From Kiritimatiellia bacterium (lineage in GTDB: Bacteria; Verrucomicrobiota; Kiritimatiellia; RFP12; UBA1067): a stretch of DNA of 5,471 nt. Where the stretch lies: contig JAQWAM010000128.1 in the NCBI GenBank assembly GCA_028707675.1, forward strand, positions 1-5,471, given 5' to 3'. How positions within the stretch are numbered: the stretch's first letter is position 1; every line of letters starts with the position of its first letter. The translations under genes and the position numbers were made by a program. The notes below the pieces were generated by a model that did not search any database, was not told where the DNA came from, and saw only the letters and a list, made by a program, of their open reading frames with translations. Shown here piece by piece: positions 1-5,470 of the stretch.

Positions 1-243
1 CCCTTCCGGCCCGCGCCCAACTTGACAGAAGCACCGTTATCCGACTTTGCCGTATCCCTCCGCTCACTCGAAAATGCAGCTTATCCGTCCTATCCGTGCA
101 ACTCCAAGATTCAGTAACCTCCCATAGAACGCTTAGGCTGTAGGCTCACTACCATCCCATAGGGTAGACCGGATACACACCGGTTCCTATGATTGGCACC
201 TATTATGCGGGGGGGGGCGAAAACAGTCAACCCCTAAAATTTC
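1..243. other. Non-coding or degenerate stretch downstream of the FGE-like gene
   Basis: I see no convincing gene here on either strand: the minus-strand frames that would extend the upstream FGE-like protein hit stops quickly and show no FGE-domain motifs. Visible landmarks are a run of nine G (209-217), a 9-bp near-tandem repeat TATCCGTCC/TATCCGTGC (82-99), and CCCATAG at 121-127, about 155-161 and about 280. The stretch may be the decayed remainder of the FGE catalytic domain or an intergenic spacer. The sequence alone does not decide between these. Confidence 0.4.
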
Positions 244-873
244 TCAAAATGATACGATTGTCGTTGGGGGGACACTGTCACCCATAGCGAAAGTCCCGGC
301 ATGAATCCGCCTGAGCACAAGTTTCTCAGTTTTATAGATTTCATTGGTAGCGACGCCGGTCCATACTACTGACTCTACAACTTCTCCCGAATACTGGTTT
401 GTTATGGGATTGCGAACCCAAGCCCCCAAAAGGCCGTTGGTTAAATCAGCCTCGTACACGTATTCGATCTGGTTTGCGGCACCGGCATCTTCGGTCAAAT
501 CCACTATCATGTAAAGTGGGGTGGGTTGGGGGTTCAGAAACACGTTGAATTTCGTCAACGTGTCATTCGTGTATATGGTTATCATCGGATCCAAAACGAT
601 GCGCCGTTGCCCCTGGCTCACGCTGTAAATATCCCCGCTCATGGATGCTGCCGGGAAGTCAAGAATCTGTGTGCCGTTGCGGACCGTAACGGACACATCG
701 TATCTGTTTCCCGGTTCCGCAGTCAGAAGGTAATCAATGTCAACCTTTCGGCTCCATGGCCACCGCTGACGCACCGAAATATCGCTGATCACTGTGTCCT
801 CAGCCATGGTTTTCACACAAAAACCCGTCAGAAAAACCGCCGCAACCGTGTGAATCATCCTTTTTGAGTTCAT
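244..873 (-). CDS. Exported FGE/SUMF1-family protein, truncated before the catalytic domain
   Basis: This encodes 209 residues. A signal peptide is visible at residues 1-24 (basic MNSKRM start, hydrophobic AAVFLTGFCV, likely cleavage after TMA). The motif 'VRQRWPWSRKVDIDY' (34-48) resembles the beta-rich N-terminal region found before SUMF1/EgtB/PvdO-type domains in Kiritimatiellota/Lentisphaerota proteins. The last part, 'LVLRRIHAGTFAMGD' (185-199), is the characteristic entry into a formylglycine-generating-enzyme-like fold. The protein then ends ten residues later, whereas such domains normally continue for some 200 residues or more, so the catalytic core is absent. The start is supported by AAAGGA seven bases upstream. 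It lies 22 bp behind the 896-1645 gene and is probably co-transcribed with it. It is either a truncated, inactive derivative or a stand-alone exported beta-domain protein. Catalytic activity is unlikely. Confidence 0.7.
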   Translation of the reverse strand: MNSKRMIHTVAAVFLTGFCVKTMAEDTVISDISVRQRWPWSRKVDIDYLLTAEPGNRYDVSVTVRNGTQILDFPAASMSGDIYSVSQGQRRIVLDPMITIYTNDTLTKFNVFLNPQPTPLYMIVDLTEDAGAANQIEYVYEADLTNGLLGAWVRNPITNQYSGEVVESVVWTGVATNEIYKTEKLVLRRIHAGTFAMGDSVPPTTIVSF

Positions 874-880
874 TGTTTGA

Positions 881-886
881 TCCTTT
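881..886 (-). promoter_or_regulatory. Ribosome binding site of the FGE-like gene
   Basis: AAAGGA on the minus strand, seven bases before the ATG at 873. It supports that start over the internal Met6. It sits just upstream of the gene, inside the short gap after the preceding gene's stop, consistent with a two-gene operon. Confidence 0.6.
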
Positions 887-895
887 CTTTATACA

Positions 896-1645
896 TCACT
901 TCATTCTGATAAACGTGCCTCCGGGAATGCGCATCAAAGTCGCGTCCCAGCCGTCTTCCGTTCCCCAGAAACCAAGCGTGAGATGGAAAATGCCGTACCC
1001 CCAATCTCCTCCAGCGACTTGCCACCCGTAGTACCCGCTCGCGTCATGAAAAATATTGGTTTGTGACATTCCCCCTTCCTTTGCGATGATCAATCGGCTC
1101 TCCGGCGCGGCGTCCGTCGTCAGTTTCCAAGCAGCATCGAAGGGTATCACCGCCTGGCTTTCCAGGTGATCCCATTTCTTATCGCTTGGCACAGCGTTGA
1201 CGAGCGTTTCTCCGAAAGATCCCGTGACGACCGCCAACTGTGCCGTTAAAGACTCCATAACCGAAGAGTCACCGCCCAAAAACGACAGGGTCAAATCGAA
1301 AACGTCTAATTCACAGGAAATGGCGGCGTCAAATGGCCTCCAAACATGACTGGTTGTGACTTCTTTGAAATCAACAGTTACCGAGCTGTCAATGCCTTTG
1401 ATTTCCAATTGAGCGGACACAGATCCAATAGGCCAATCCCATTGTAAAAGAACCTCATTAGTATATACCGTGCCCCAGTGTCGGCTTTTTTGTAATGAAT
1501 CTACCAATGTGTGGTTAGATGGCACCCCGACTGTATCTGAACCTCTGGTCGGCTTCACATGGCCCATTAGACAAAATAATATTATGGCCATTGTTTTTAG
1601 TACCATCGGGCATATTGTGTTACTTTTTTTTTCGGTTGTTTTCAT
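896..1645 (-). CDS. Exported beta-rich protein with an apparent internal duplication, FGE-operon partner
   Basis: This encodes 249 residues from the start I chose. An upstream ATG at 1687 would add 14 residues but has no Shine-Dalgarno, whereas the ATG at 1645 has AAGGGA seven bases upstream and gives a normal signal peptide: basic MKTTEKK followed by a hydrophobic segment at about residues 12-28. The mature part appears to contain two similar units of about 80 residues (57-139 and 158-239). Each opens with W, has a second W/hydrophobic strand, a T.xF strand and a 'DLTLSF'/'HLTLGF' strand, and closes with 'E..TAQLAVV' or 'DGWDATLMRI'. The end 'LMRIPGGTFIRMK' echoes the opening motif of FGE-type domains, as does the end of the gene downstream. 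Similar exported proteins preceding SUMF1-like genes are known to me from Kiritimatiellota-type genomes. I do not recognise a biochemical function. Base composition is A/T-richer than the right-hand genes. Confidence 0.65.
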   Translation of the reverse strand: MKTTEKKSNTICPMVLKTMAIILFCLMGHVKPTRGSDTVGVPSNHTLVDSLQKSRHWGTVYTNEVLLQWDWPIGSVSAQLEIKGIDSSVTVDFKEVTTSHVWRPFDAAISCELDVFDLTLSFLGGDSSVMESLTAQLAVVTGSFGETLVNAVPSDKKWDHLESQAVIPFDAAWKLTTDAAPESRLIIAKEGGMSQTNIFHDASGYYGWQVAGGDWGYGIFHLTLGFWGTEDGWDATLMRIPGGTFIRMK

Positions 1646-1652
1646 GCGTTTA

Positions 1653-1658
1653 TCCCTT
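1653..1658 (-). promoter_or_regulatory. Ribosome binding site deciding the start at 1645
   Basis: AAGGGA on the minus strand lies seven bases before the ATG at 1645. The alternative ATG at 1687 is preceded by CCGAATCGCATGA, which has no purine-rich match, so the shorter protein with the cleaner signal peptide is preferred. Confidence 0.6.
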
Positions 1659-1802
1659 TTACAAAGTGATATCGCGAACATGCACATTCATGCGATTCGG
1701 GATCAGCATAATCACAAAGTAAAAATGCCGCAATCTCGATTATCCGAACTGGACACTCGATTTTACGAACCGGAAAACGCTGTTTTTTTTGAGTGCAGGC
1801 GG

Positions 1803-3719
1803 TCAGGGACGCAAAGCCTGTTCAAGGAAGCGGTATATCCGCTCGTTGGATTCGGCGCAGGGCGCGTGTTTCAGGCGGTTGGTCATGGCCACACGGTTGG
1901 TCGCGCCGAGCAGCGCGTTGACCCGGATCGCGTGTCCTAAAGCTTTCCAGCGCCCGGGCGGATCCTCCGCGCCGCCGGAAACAAGGAACGGCCGGGGCGC
2001 CATCAAGGCGTGCAGGTCGGTCAGGTCCAGCCCCTCTTCACGCAGCTTGAGATAGAGCCCGCGCCCGGGATTCTCCGGAGTCATCAGGCCGCGTTCGCGC
2101 CACGGTTTCGGATGATAGCCCAGATACCACGGCTCCCAATAGTTGACCGAAATGCTGTCCTCGCCGAACACGACGCCCGGATCGGACCAGACGCCGCAGG
2201 CGAACCGGTCATACAGGCACGAGGCGAACATCGCCCACTTGCCGCCGAACGAGTGCCCCATCACCCCGACTCGCCCGGGATCGACGCTCGCCTCTTTCGC
2301 CAATGCCTGATACGCATTGGCCGCCGCGTAGGCCAGCATCGAGAGCGGCTGCACCCTCGCTTCCCGCACATCAGGCCAGTACAGGGCATATTCCCGGCGT
2401 TTTGACGCTTCGCGGGTTCCGATGGAAAGAGCGACGAAACCGCGCCGCGCGAGCTGCAGCGCGAAGTCGCGGTACGGCCCGCCGCCCATGCCGGCTGCCG
2501 TCTCCGGCTCGTAATACAGCGTGATTACCGCCGGTTTCTTGCCGGATCGGTCCGGCACCAGCAGATAGCCGTCCGTGCTCTCTCCGGGCAGCCAGTTGAA
2601 GCGCACGTGATGCCTTGTGAAACCCTCGCATTTCACGCTCGCCGTGACCTGAAGGTTCTGGTTCGTCAGCAGCGGCGGCCACTCCCCCATCCGGCTGTGC
2701 CACGCGCTCAGAATCTCCCGGCGCCTGCGCGGCCACTCCGCCGCCTCGCGCACCGCCGCGCCGTCGGCGAACAGCAGCGGCGAGCGGTGATCTTCGGACA
2801 CGCCCGCATATTCAGCGGGCGGCGTAAAGGCCGACGGCGGCAAAGCCGGTCCGTGCAGCGCGGCGAAAGCCACATCCAGCGACTCGAACCCCTGCGCGTC
2901 GAGGCCGCTTGCCTCGGGCGCCGGCGGCCGGTCGTCACTCCACAAGCCGGGACACACCGCAAAAACGGGCAGATAAGCGACCGTCGGCGCGCTTTTAGGC
3001 CACGCGCCGCCGACCGTATGGGCAACGTCACCGACACGCAGTTTTATCAACGGCGTGATCAAGGCTTCCGAGCCGGGCTTGAAGCGCGTGACGTTTCCCG
3101 CCACCTGCGCCCACGCTCCCGCGCCGGGTTCGCGCGCCGCGGCGCGGGCCGGCCAAGCCCCTGCCTGCAATGACACGCGCGCCTCCTCACCGTCCGCCAG
3201 AGGCTTCTGTAGTTCCGCAAGCCAAGGCGCGCTCCGGTCCGCAGACTCGACGTAATGCTCAGGGAAACCTCGGAAACGTCGGTCAGGCAAGCCCGCGCCC
3301 ACCCAGATGATTTTGCCGCCGCGCTTCCGGTAAGCGACCAGCTTTTCTGTCATCGAATCATACAGCGAAGTCTGCCCGCCGCCGACCCCGCCGGCAAACA
3401 CGACAATCACAGGGGTCATGTCCGCAGAAAACTCCTGCGACATGAGCGCGTCCGCCTCAAGCAGCGCCGCGTTCTTGAGGTTTTTACGCAGATGCCGCAC
3501 CGTCAGAACGGCCAGCGCGCGGTCATCCGGCCAGCGTCGGCCGTCATACGCGCCCCGCGCCGCGCCAACCGCCACGATCCCGACCCGGGCGCGGCCGGCA
3601 TGTTGCGCGGCGCCCAGGCCGCAAGGCTTATCCCCTACCCCGCCAAGCCCCGCCGCCGCGCACGGCAGCACGGCGCTGATGATCAGGCTCTTGCACAAAA
3701 ACGATTTTTTCACACTCAT
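1803..3719 (-). CDS. Secreted two-domain alpha/beta-hydrolase, putative carbohydrate esterase
   Basis: This encodes 638 residues. A signal peptide is visible at about 1-23 (MSVKKSF start, SLIISAVL core, AAAG cleavage region). Residues about 100-165 ('VIVVFAGGVGGG', then 'LVAYRKRGGKIIWVGAG') look like a Rossmann/amidotransferase-like N-terminal domain. The C-terminal half (about 330-638) is an alpha/beta-hydrolase: nucleophile elbow 'GVMGHSFGGKWAMF' (Ser490), acid in 'VSGGAEDPPGRW' (Asp586) and 'NRLKHAPCAESNERIY' (His618). This pattern matches the dienelactone-hydrolase/acetyl-xylan-esterase-like proteins common in Planctomycetota and Verrucomicrobiota, which deacylate plant or algal polysaccharides outside the cytoplasm. 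The substrate cannot be read from the sequence, and a prolyl-oligopeptidase-type peptidase is the main alternative. No strong Shine-Dalgarno precedes the ATG (GCGGGGGCC). It is transcribed divergently from the toxin-antitoxin-regulator unit. The gene is very GC-rich. Confidence 0.8.
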   Translation of the reverse strand: MSVKKSFLCKSLIISAVLPCAAAGLGGVGDKPCGLGAAQHAGRARVGIVAVGAARGAYDGRRWPDDRALAVLTVRHLRKNLKNAALLEADALMSQEFSADMTPVIVVFAGGVGGGQTSLYDSMTEKLVAYRKRGGKIIWVGAGLPDRRFRGFPEHYVESADRSAPWLAELQKPLADGEEARVSLQAGAWPARAAAREPGAGAWAQVAGNVTRFKPGSEALITPLIKLRVGDVAHTVGGAWPKSAPTVAYLPVFAVCPGLWSDDRPPAPEASGLDAQGFESLDVAFAALHGPALPPSAFTPPAEYAGVSEDHRSPLLFADGAAVREAAEWPRRRREILSAWHSRMGEWPPLLTNQNLQVTASVKCEGFTRHHVRFNWLPGESTDGYLLVPDRSGKKPAVITLYYEPETAAGMGGGPYRDFALQLARRGFVALSIGTREASKRREYALYWPDVREARVQPLSMLAYAAANAYQALAKEASVDPGRVGVMGHSFGGKWAMFASCLYDRFACGVWSDPGVVFGEDSISVNYWEPWYLGYHPKPWRERGLMTPENPGRGLYLKLREEGLDLTDLHALMAPRPFLVSGGAEDPPGRWKALGHAIRVNALLGATNRVAMTNRLKHAPCAESNERIYRFLEQALRP

Positions 3720-3793
3720 GGCCCCCGCGACGAACAGTCAATCACACTCAACCCCGTGAAGTATATGGAAGCGTCACCGCAGCCGCAAGCGCG

Positions 3794-3802
3794 ATAATAC
3801 CA
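3794..3802 (-). promoter_or_regulatory. Candidate extended -10 promoter for the esterase gene
   Basis: On the minus strand TGGTATTAT gives a TG-n-TATTAT extended -10 element. It would place the transcription start about 65-70 bases before the esterase ATG. No good -35 box is visible, which is acceptable for an extended -10 promoter. This is inference from motif match only. Confidence 0.35.
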
Positions 3803-3822
3803 GATGATTTTAGAATCGCCGC

Positions 3823-3850
3823 TTTACTGCCGTACGCTATCAACTATAAT
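3823..3850 (+). promoter_or_regulatory. Promoter of the antitoxin-toxin-regulator operon
   Basis: TTTACT (3823-3828) and a perfect TATAAT (3845-3850) are separated by 16 bp, giving a sigma-70-like promoter with a predicted start near 3857 and a leader of about 24 bases. The -10 box is embedded in the palindrome at 3841-3855, so a protein bound there would block polymerase. Confidence 0.5.
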
Positions 3851-3855
3851 AGTTG
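3841..3855. promoter_or_regulatory. Palindromic operator, probable antitoxin autoregulation site
   Basis: CAACTATAATAGTTG is a perfect inverted repeat with 7-bp arms around one central A, and it contains the -10 box. Phd/YefM antitoxins are known to bind short palindromes over their own promoter, so this is the natural candidate site. TATAATAG is repeated 18 bp further on (3863-3870), just before the Shine-Dalgarno, and may be a second half-site. Confidence 0.55.
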
Positions 3856-3868
3856 CGTCTTTTATAAT

Positions 3869-3873
3869 AGGAG
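3869..3873 (+). promoter_or_regulatory. Ribosome binding site deciding the antitoxin start
   Basis: AGGAG ends seven bases before the ATG at 3881 but only one base before the ATG at 3875. The second ATG is therefore the likely initiator, giving a protein beginning MITVSTMEVR, which is also how Phd/YefM proteins normally begin. Confidence 0.65.
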
Positions 3874-3880
3874 CATGAAT

Positions 3881-4144
3881 ATGATCACTGTTTCAACCAT
3901 GGAAGTCAGAAGCGGCATTGGGGACATTCTTAACCGCGTCGCTTTGCGCGGCGACGAATATCTGGTGACCCGCAAAGGCAAGCCATTGGCCGTCATGATG
4001 CCTGTCGAGAAAGCGGAGAGCATCCGGCGCGCCGCGCGCCTGCGGCTAAATGGTTGGCTATCAAGACCCAGTTTGCTGGACACGGACGCCGAGGCCATGG
4101 CATTGGCCAACGAAGCCCGCCGGGCGGCGCGGCGGCTCAAGTAG
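3881..4144 (+). CDS. Phd/YefM-family antitoxin
   Basis: This encodes 87 residues from the preferred start; an ATG at 3875 would add two. The N-terminal two thirds is a classic Phd/YefM DNA-binding fold: 'ITVSTMEVRSGIGDILNRV' then 'GDEYLVTRKGKPLAVMMPVE', where a strand-helix-strand is followed by the conserved 'rKGKPvAvl.p' turn. The C-terminal tail (about 50-87), rich in Arg and Ala and ending 'ANEARRAARRLK', is the part expected to be disordered until it wraps around the toxin. The gene is immediately upstream of a PIN toxin: its stop lies 12 bases before the toxin ATG, and the toxin's AGGAG overlaps that stop. It is expected to neutralise the toxin and to repress the operon with the toxin as co-repressor by binding the upstream palindrome. 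Confidence 0.88.
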   Translation: MITVSTMEVRSGIGDILNRVALRGDEYLVTRKGKPLAVMMPVEKAESIRRAARLRLNGWLSRPSLLDTDAEAMALANEARRAARRLK

Positions 4145-4156
4145 GAGTTTGAGGCC

Positions 4157-4603
4157 ATGCTGCGAGCAGTGCTTGATGCCAATATCATTATAAGCGCTTT
4201 GATTCGAGCGGATTCAGCGCCGGGCAGAATCATGCGCGCGGCCATCAGAGGCACTCATCTGCGCATGGTCACGTCAGACCCGCTGCTGTGCGAACTTCGT
4301 GCCGCACTCGCTTATAAACGTCTCCAGCGTTTTCTGAAGATGAGCCCGCGTGAGCAAGATGAGTTTGTCGTAGTGCTGGAACAGGTTTGCGACCTGGTCA
4401 GCGTCACCGGATATCAAGCTTTAGCGATTTGTCGCGACCCCAAGGATGAGCCGTATCTGCTCACGGCACGCGCCGGACGCGCCGACTTCATCGTTAGCGG
4501 CGACAAAGACCTGCTGGTGCCGCGATTCATCGATCACGTTCCGATCATTGGCGCGGCCGCGTTTGACCGCATTCTGCGCGGCGCGAATCCGGAGTCGTTA
4601 TGA
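4157..4603 (+). CDS. PIN-domain toxin, putative ribonuclease (VapC-like, COG1569 type)
   Basis: This encodes 148 residues, a normal length for a PIN toxin. The metal-binding acidic residues of the PIN nuclease are readable: Asp7 in 'VLDANIIISALI', Glu46 in 'PLLCELRAAL', Asp94/Asp97 in 'CRDPKDEPYL' and Asp116 in 'IVSGDKDLL'. Nothing essential appears missing, so it should be an active Mg/Mn-dependent RNA endonuclease. The 'SGDKDLL' and 'RDPKDE' motifs are typical of the 'putative toxin-antitoxin system toxin component, PIN family' group rather than of classical short VapC. The start is supported by AGGAG at 4143-4147, nine bases upstream and overlapping the antitoxin stop, which couples toxin to antitoxin translation. 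Its stop codon overlaps the ATG of the next gene (ATGA), which is unusual for a two-gene toxin-antitoxin module. Confidence 0.9.
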   Translation: MLRAVLDANIIISALIRADSAPGRIMRAAIRGTHLRMVTSDPLLCELRAALAYKRLQRFLKMSPREQDEFVVVLEQVCDLVSVTGYQALAICRDPKDEPYLLTARAGRADFIVSGDKDLLVPRFIDHVPIIGAAAFDRILRGANPESL

Positions 4604-5196
4604 CCGCAACCCGCAAAACCAAGAAGAATCTGCGCAAGCGCATCCCGCAGGTCGCCATCCTGCTGGAGTCGTCGCACGAGATCTCGCGCGGCATGATCCG
4701 CGAGACCAGCCAGCCCCCGCTTTCGAGCGTGGCTGTCGACATGGAGCAGGCGGGTTACGCGGCCGCCGAGATGCTGGATCACCTGATGCGCAAAACCCAG
4801 CGCGACCGACAGTGCGTGCTCTTCAAGCCGCAACAGGTCGTGACCCGCGACTCCACGCGGCGCCTGCAGGTCAACGACCGTCCGGTGATCCGCGCGCTGG
4901 AGCACATCCGCATCAACGCCGGCCTGAACATCCGCGTCTCTGACGTGGCGGAACATGTCGGGGTGACCCCGCGCTGGCTGGAGAAACGCTTCGCGCAGAC
5001 CCTGGGGCGTTCGGCCATGGAAGAGATTCAGCGCGCGCGCATGGCCACCGTCAGATCGCTGGTCGCCGACACCAATCTCGCCTTCAAGGAGATAGCGCGG
5101 CGCTGCGGCTTCACCGGCGCCAACCACCTCGGCGTGCTATTCCGGCAAGCCATCGGCACAACCATGAGCGAATACCGGCAGCGCCGCCGCAGTTAA
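4600..5196 (+). CDS. XylR-like AraC-family regulator with most of the sensor domain deleted
   Basis: This encodes 198 residues; XylR-type regulators are usually about 380-400. Residues 11-34 ('RKRIPQVAILLESSHEISRG' and the following MIR) match the start of the periplasmic-binding-like domain of XylR homologues. At about residue 35-38 the protein jumps to 'PPLSSVAVDMEQAGYAAAEM', which in full-length relatives is the end of that domain. Some 200 residues of the ligand-binding domain are therefore missing without loss of frame. The DNA-binding part (about 95-196) is complete, with two helix-turn-helix motifs: 'VSDVAEHVGVTPRWLEKRF' (113-131) and 'FKEIARRCGFTGANHLGVLF' (162-181), ending 'SEYRQRRR'. 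The start overlaps the toxin stop (ATGA), and GGAG lies five bases upstream, indicating translational coupling. It should bind DNA but not sense a sugar. It may be constitutive, or a competitor of a full-length paralogue. Confidence 0.85.
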   Translation: MTATRKTKKNLRKRIPQVAILLESSHEISRGMIRETSQPPLSSVAVDMEQAGYAAAEMLDHLMRKTQRDRQCVLFKPQQVVTRDSTRRLQVNDRPVIRALEHIRINAGLNIRVSDVAEHVGVTPRWLEKRFAQTLGRSAMEEIQRARMATVRSLVADTNLAFKEIARRCGFTGANHLGVLFRQAIGTTMSEYRQRRRS

Positions 5197-5218
5197 CTCA
5201 TATTTCCGCGCTGCCGCC

Positions 5219-5237
5219 AAAGCTTATCATCGGCTTT
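5219..5237. terminator. Weak stem-loop after the regulator, possible terminator
   Basis: AAAGC (5219-5223) and GCTTT (5233-5237) form a short 5-bp inverted repeat with a 9-base loop followed by one more T. It lies in the gap between the convergent regulator and right-edge genes, where a terminator is expected. The stem is short, so confidence is low. Confidence 0.2.
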
Positions 5238-5252
5238 TCTCCGCTGAAGACC

Positions 5253-5274
5253 AAAAAAAGCGCAGCCGAACCGC
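5253..5274 (-). terminator. Possible intrinsic terminator of the right-edge exported protein gene
   Basis: On the minus strand, directly after the stop at 5276, GCGG-TTCGG-CTGC can pair as a 4-bp stem (one G-T pair) and is followed after GC by seven T. This has the layout of a rho-independent terminator, but the stem is weak. Confidence 0.35.
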
Positions 5275-5275
5275 A

Positions 5276-5470
5276 TCACGGAAAGTTAATGCGGTAGAAA
5301 CGCGCGGGCGCCCCGGCGGATGCGGTATCCGAGAAATTCAGGAACCCGCTGCCGTCCAGCGCCGTATCAATCACAGCATCCCATATGCCGGTGGAAAGGT
5401 TGTCGACCGCCTCGATCAGCACCGGTATGCCCGCCGTGCCTGAAACCTGAAAGCCGAAACTTCCCGCGCT
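5276..5470 (-). CDS. C-terminal end of an exported protein (partial, runs off the right edge)
   Basis: Reading the minus strand inward from the right edge gives 64 uninterrupted codons before the TGA at 5276-5278. The start of the gene lies outside the window. The segment 'GFQVSGTAGIPVLIEAVDNL' followed by a STGIW strand, then 'GSGFLNFSDTA' and 'PARFYRINFP', matches a beta-sandwich C-terminal module. That module, of the 'F.l.G..G..y.IEaS.dL..W..v.t......G...f.D......p.rFYR...P' kind, is common at the ends of large secreted Verrucomicrobiota/Kiritimatiellota proteins such as glycoside hydrolases, adhesin-like and repeat proteins. The main domain of the protein is not visible, so no enzymatic role can be given. 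It converges with the regulator gene, with a 79-bp gap. Confidence 0.7.
   Translation of the reverse strand, partial: SAGSFGFQVSGTAGIPVLIEAVDNLSTGIWDAVIDTALDGSGFLNFSDTASAGAPARFYRINFP

Noticed and set aside
22..27. TTGACA box on the plus strand
   Set aside because: There is no -10 box at a suitable distance and no plus-strand gene follows.
1708..1739. TTGCGG-17-TATGCT promoter-like pair on the minus strand before the exported-protein operon
   Set aside because: Only three and four of six positions match the consensus. Such matches are expected by chance in A/T-rich sequence.
1761..1777. Imperfect palindrome TTTTACGAACCGGAAAA between the esterase and the exported-protein operon
   Set aside because: It is interrupted by a mismatch and has no T-run or clear link to a promoter, so it is too weak to call an operator or terminator.
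1470..1940. Plus-strand open frame across the exported-protein start and the esterase end
   Set aside because: It lies antisense to two better-supported genes and has no ribosome binding site, no domain pattern and arbitrary composition.
2371..3173. Several long open frames on both strands inside the esterase gene
   Set aside because: High GC makes stop codons rare. These frames are Arg/Ala/Pro-rich shadows, while the esterase frame carries the triad and signal peptide.
3255..3797. Plus-strand open frame of 180 codons opposite the esterase N-terminus
   Set aside because: It is antisense to the signal-peptide region, has no recognisable motif, and is a GC-driven shadow.
3863..3868. Second TATAAT as an alternative -10 box
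   Set aside because: It would start transcription at about the first ATG and skip the Shine-Dalgarno. The first TATAAT has a better placed -35. I keep it only as a possible operator half-site.
4534..5127. Minus-strand open frame of 197 codons opposite the regulator
   Set aside because: It is His/Arg/Ala-rich without domain logic, and overlaps the well-supported AraC helix-turn-helix gene on the other strand.
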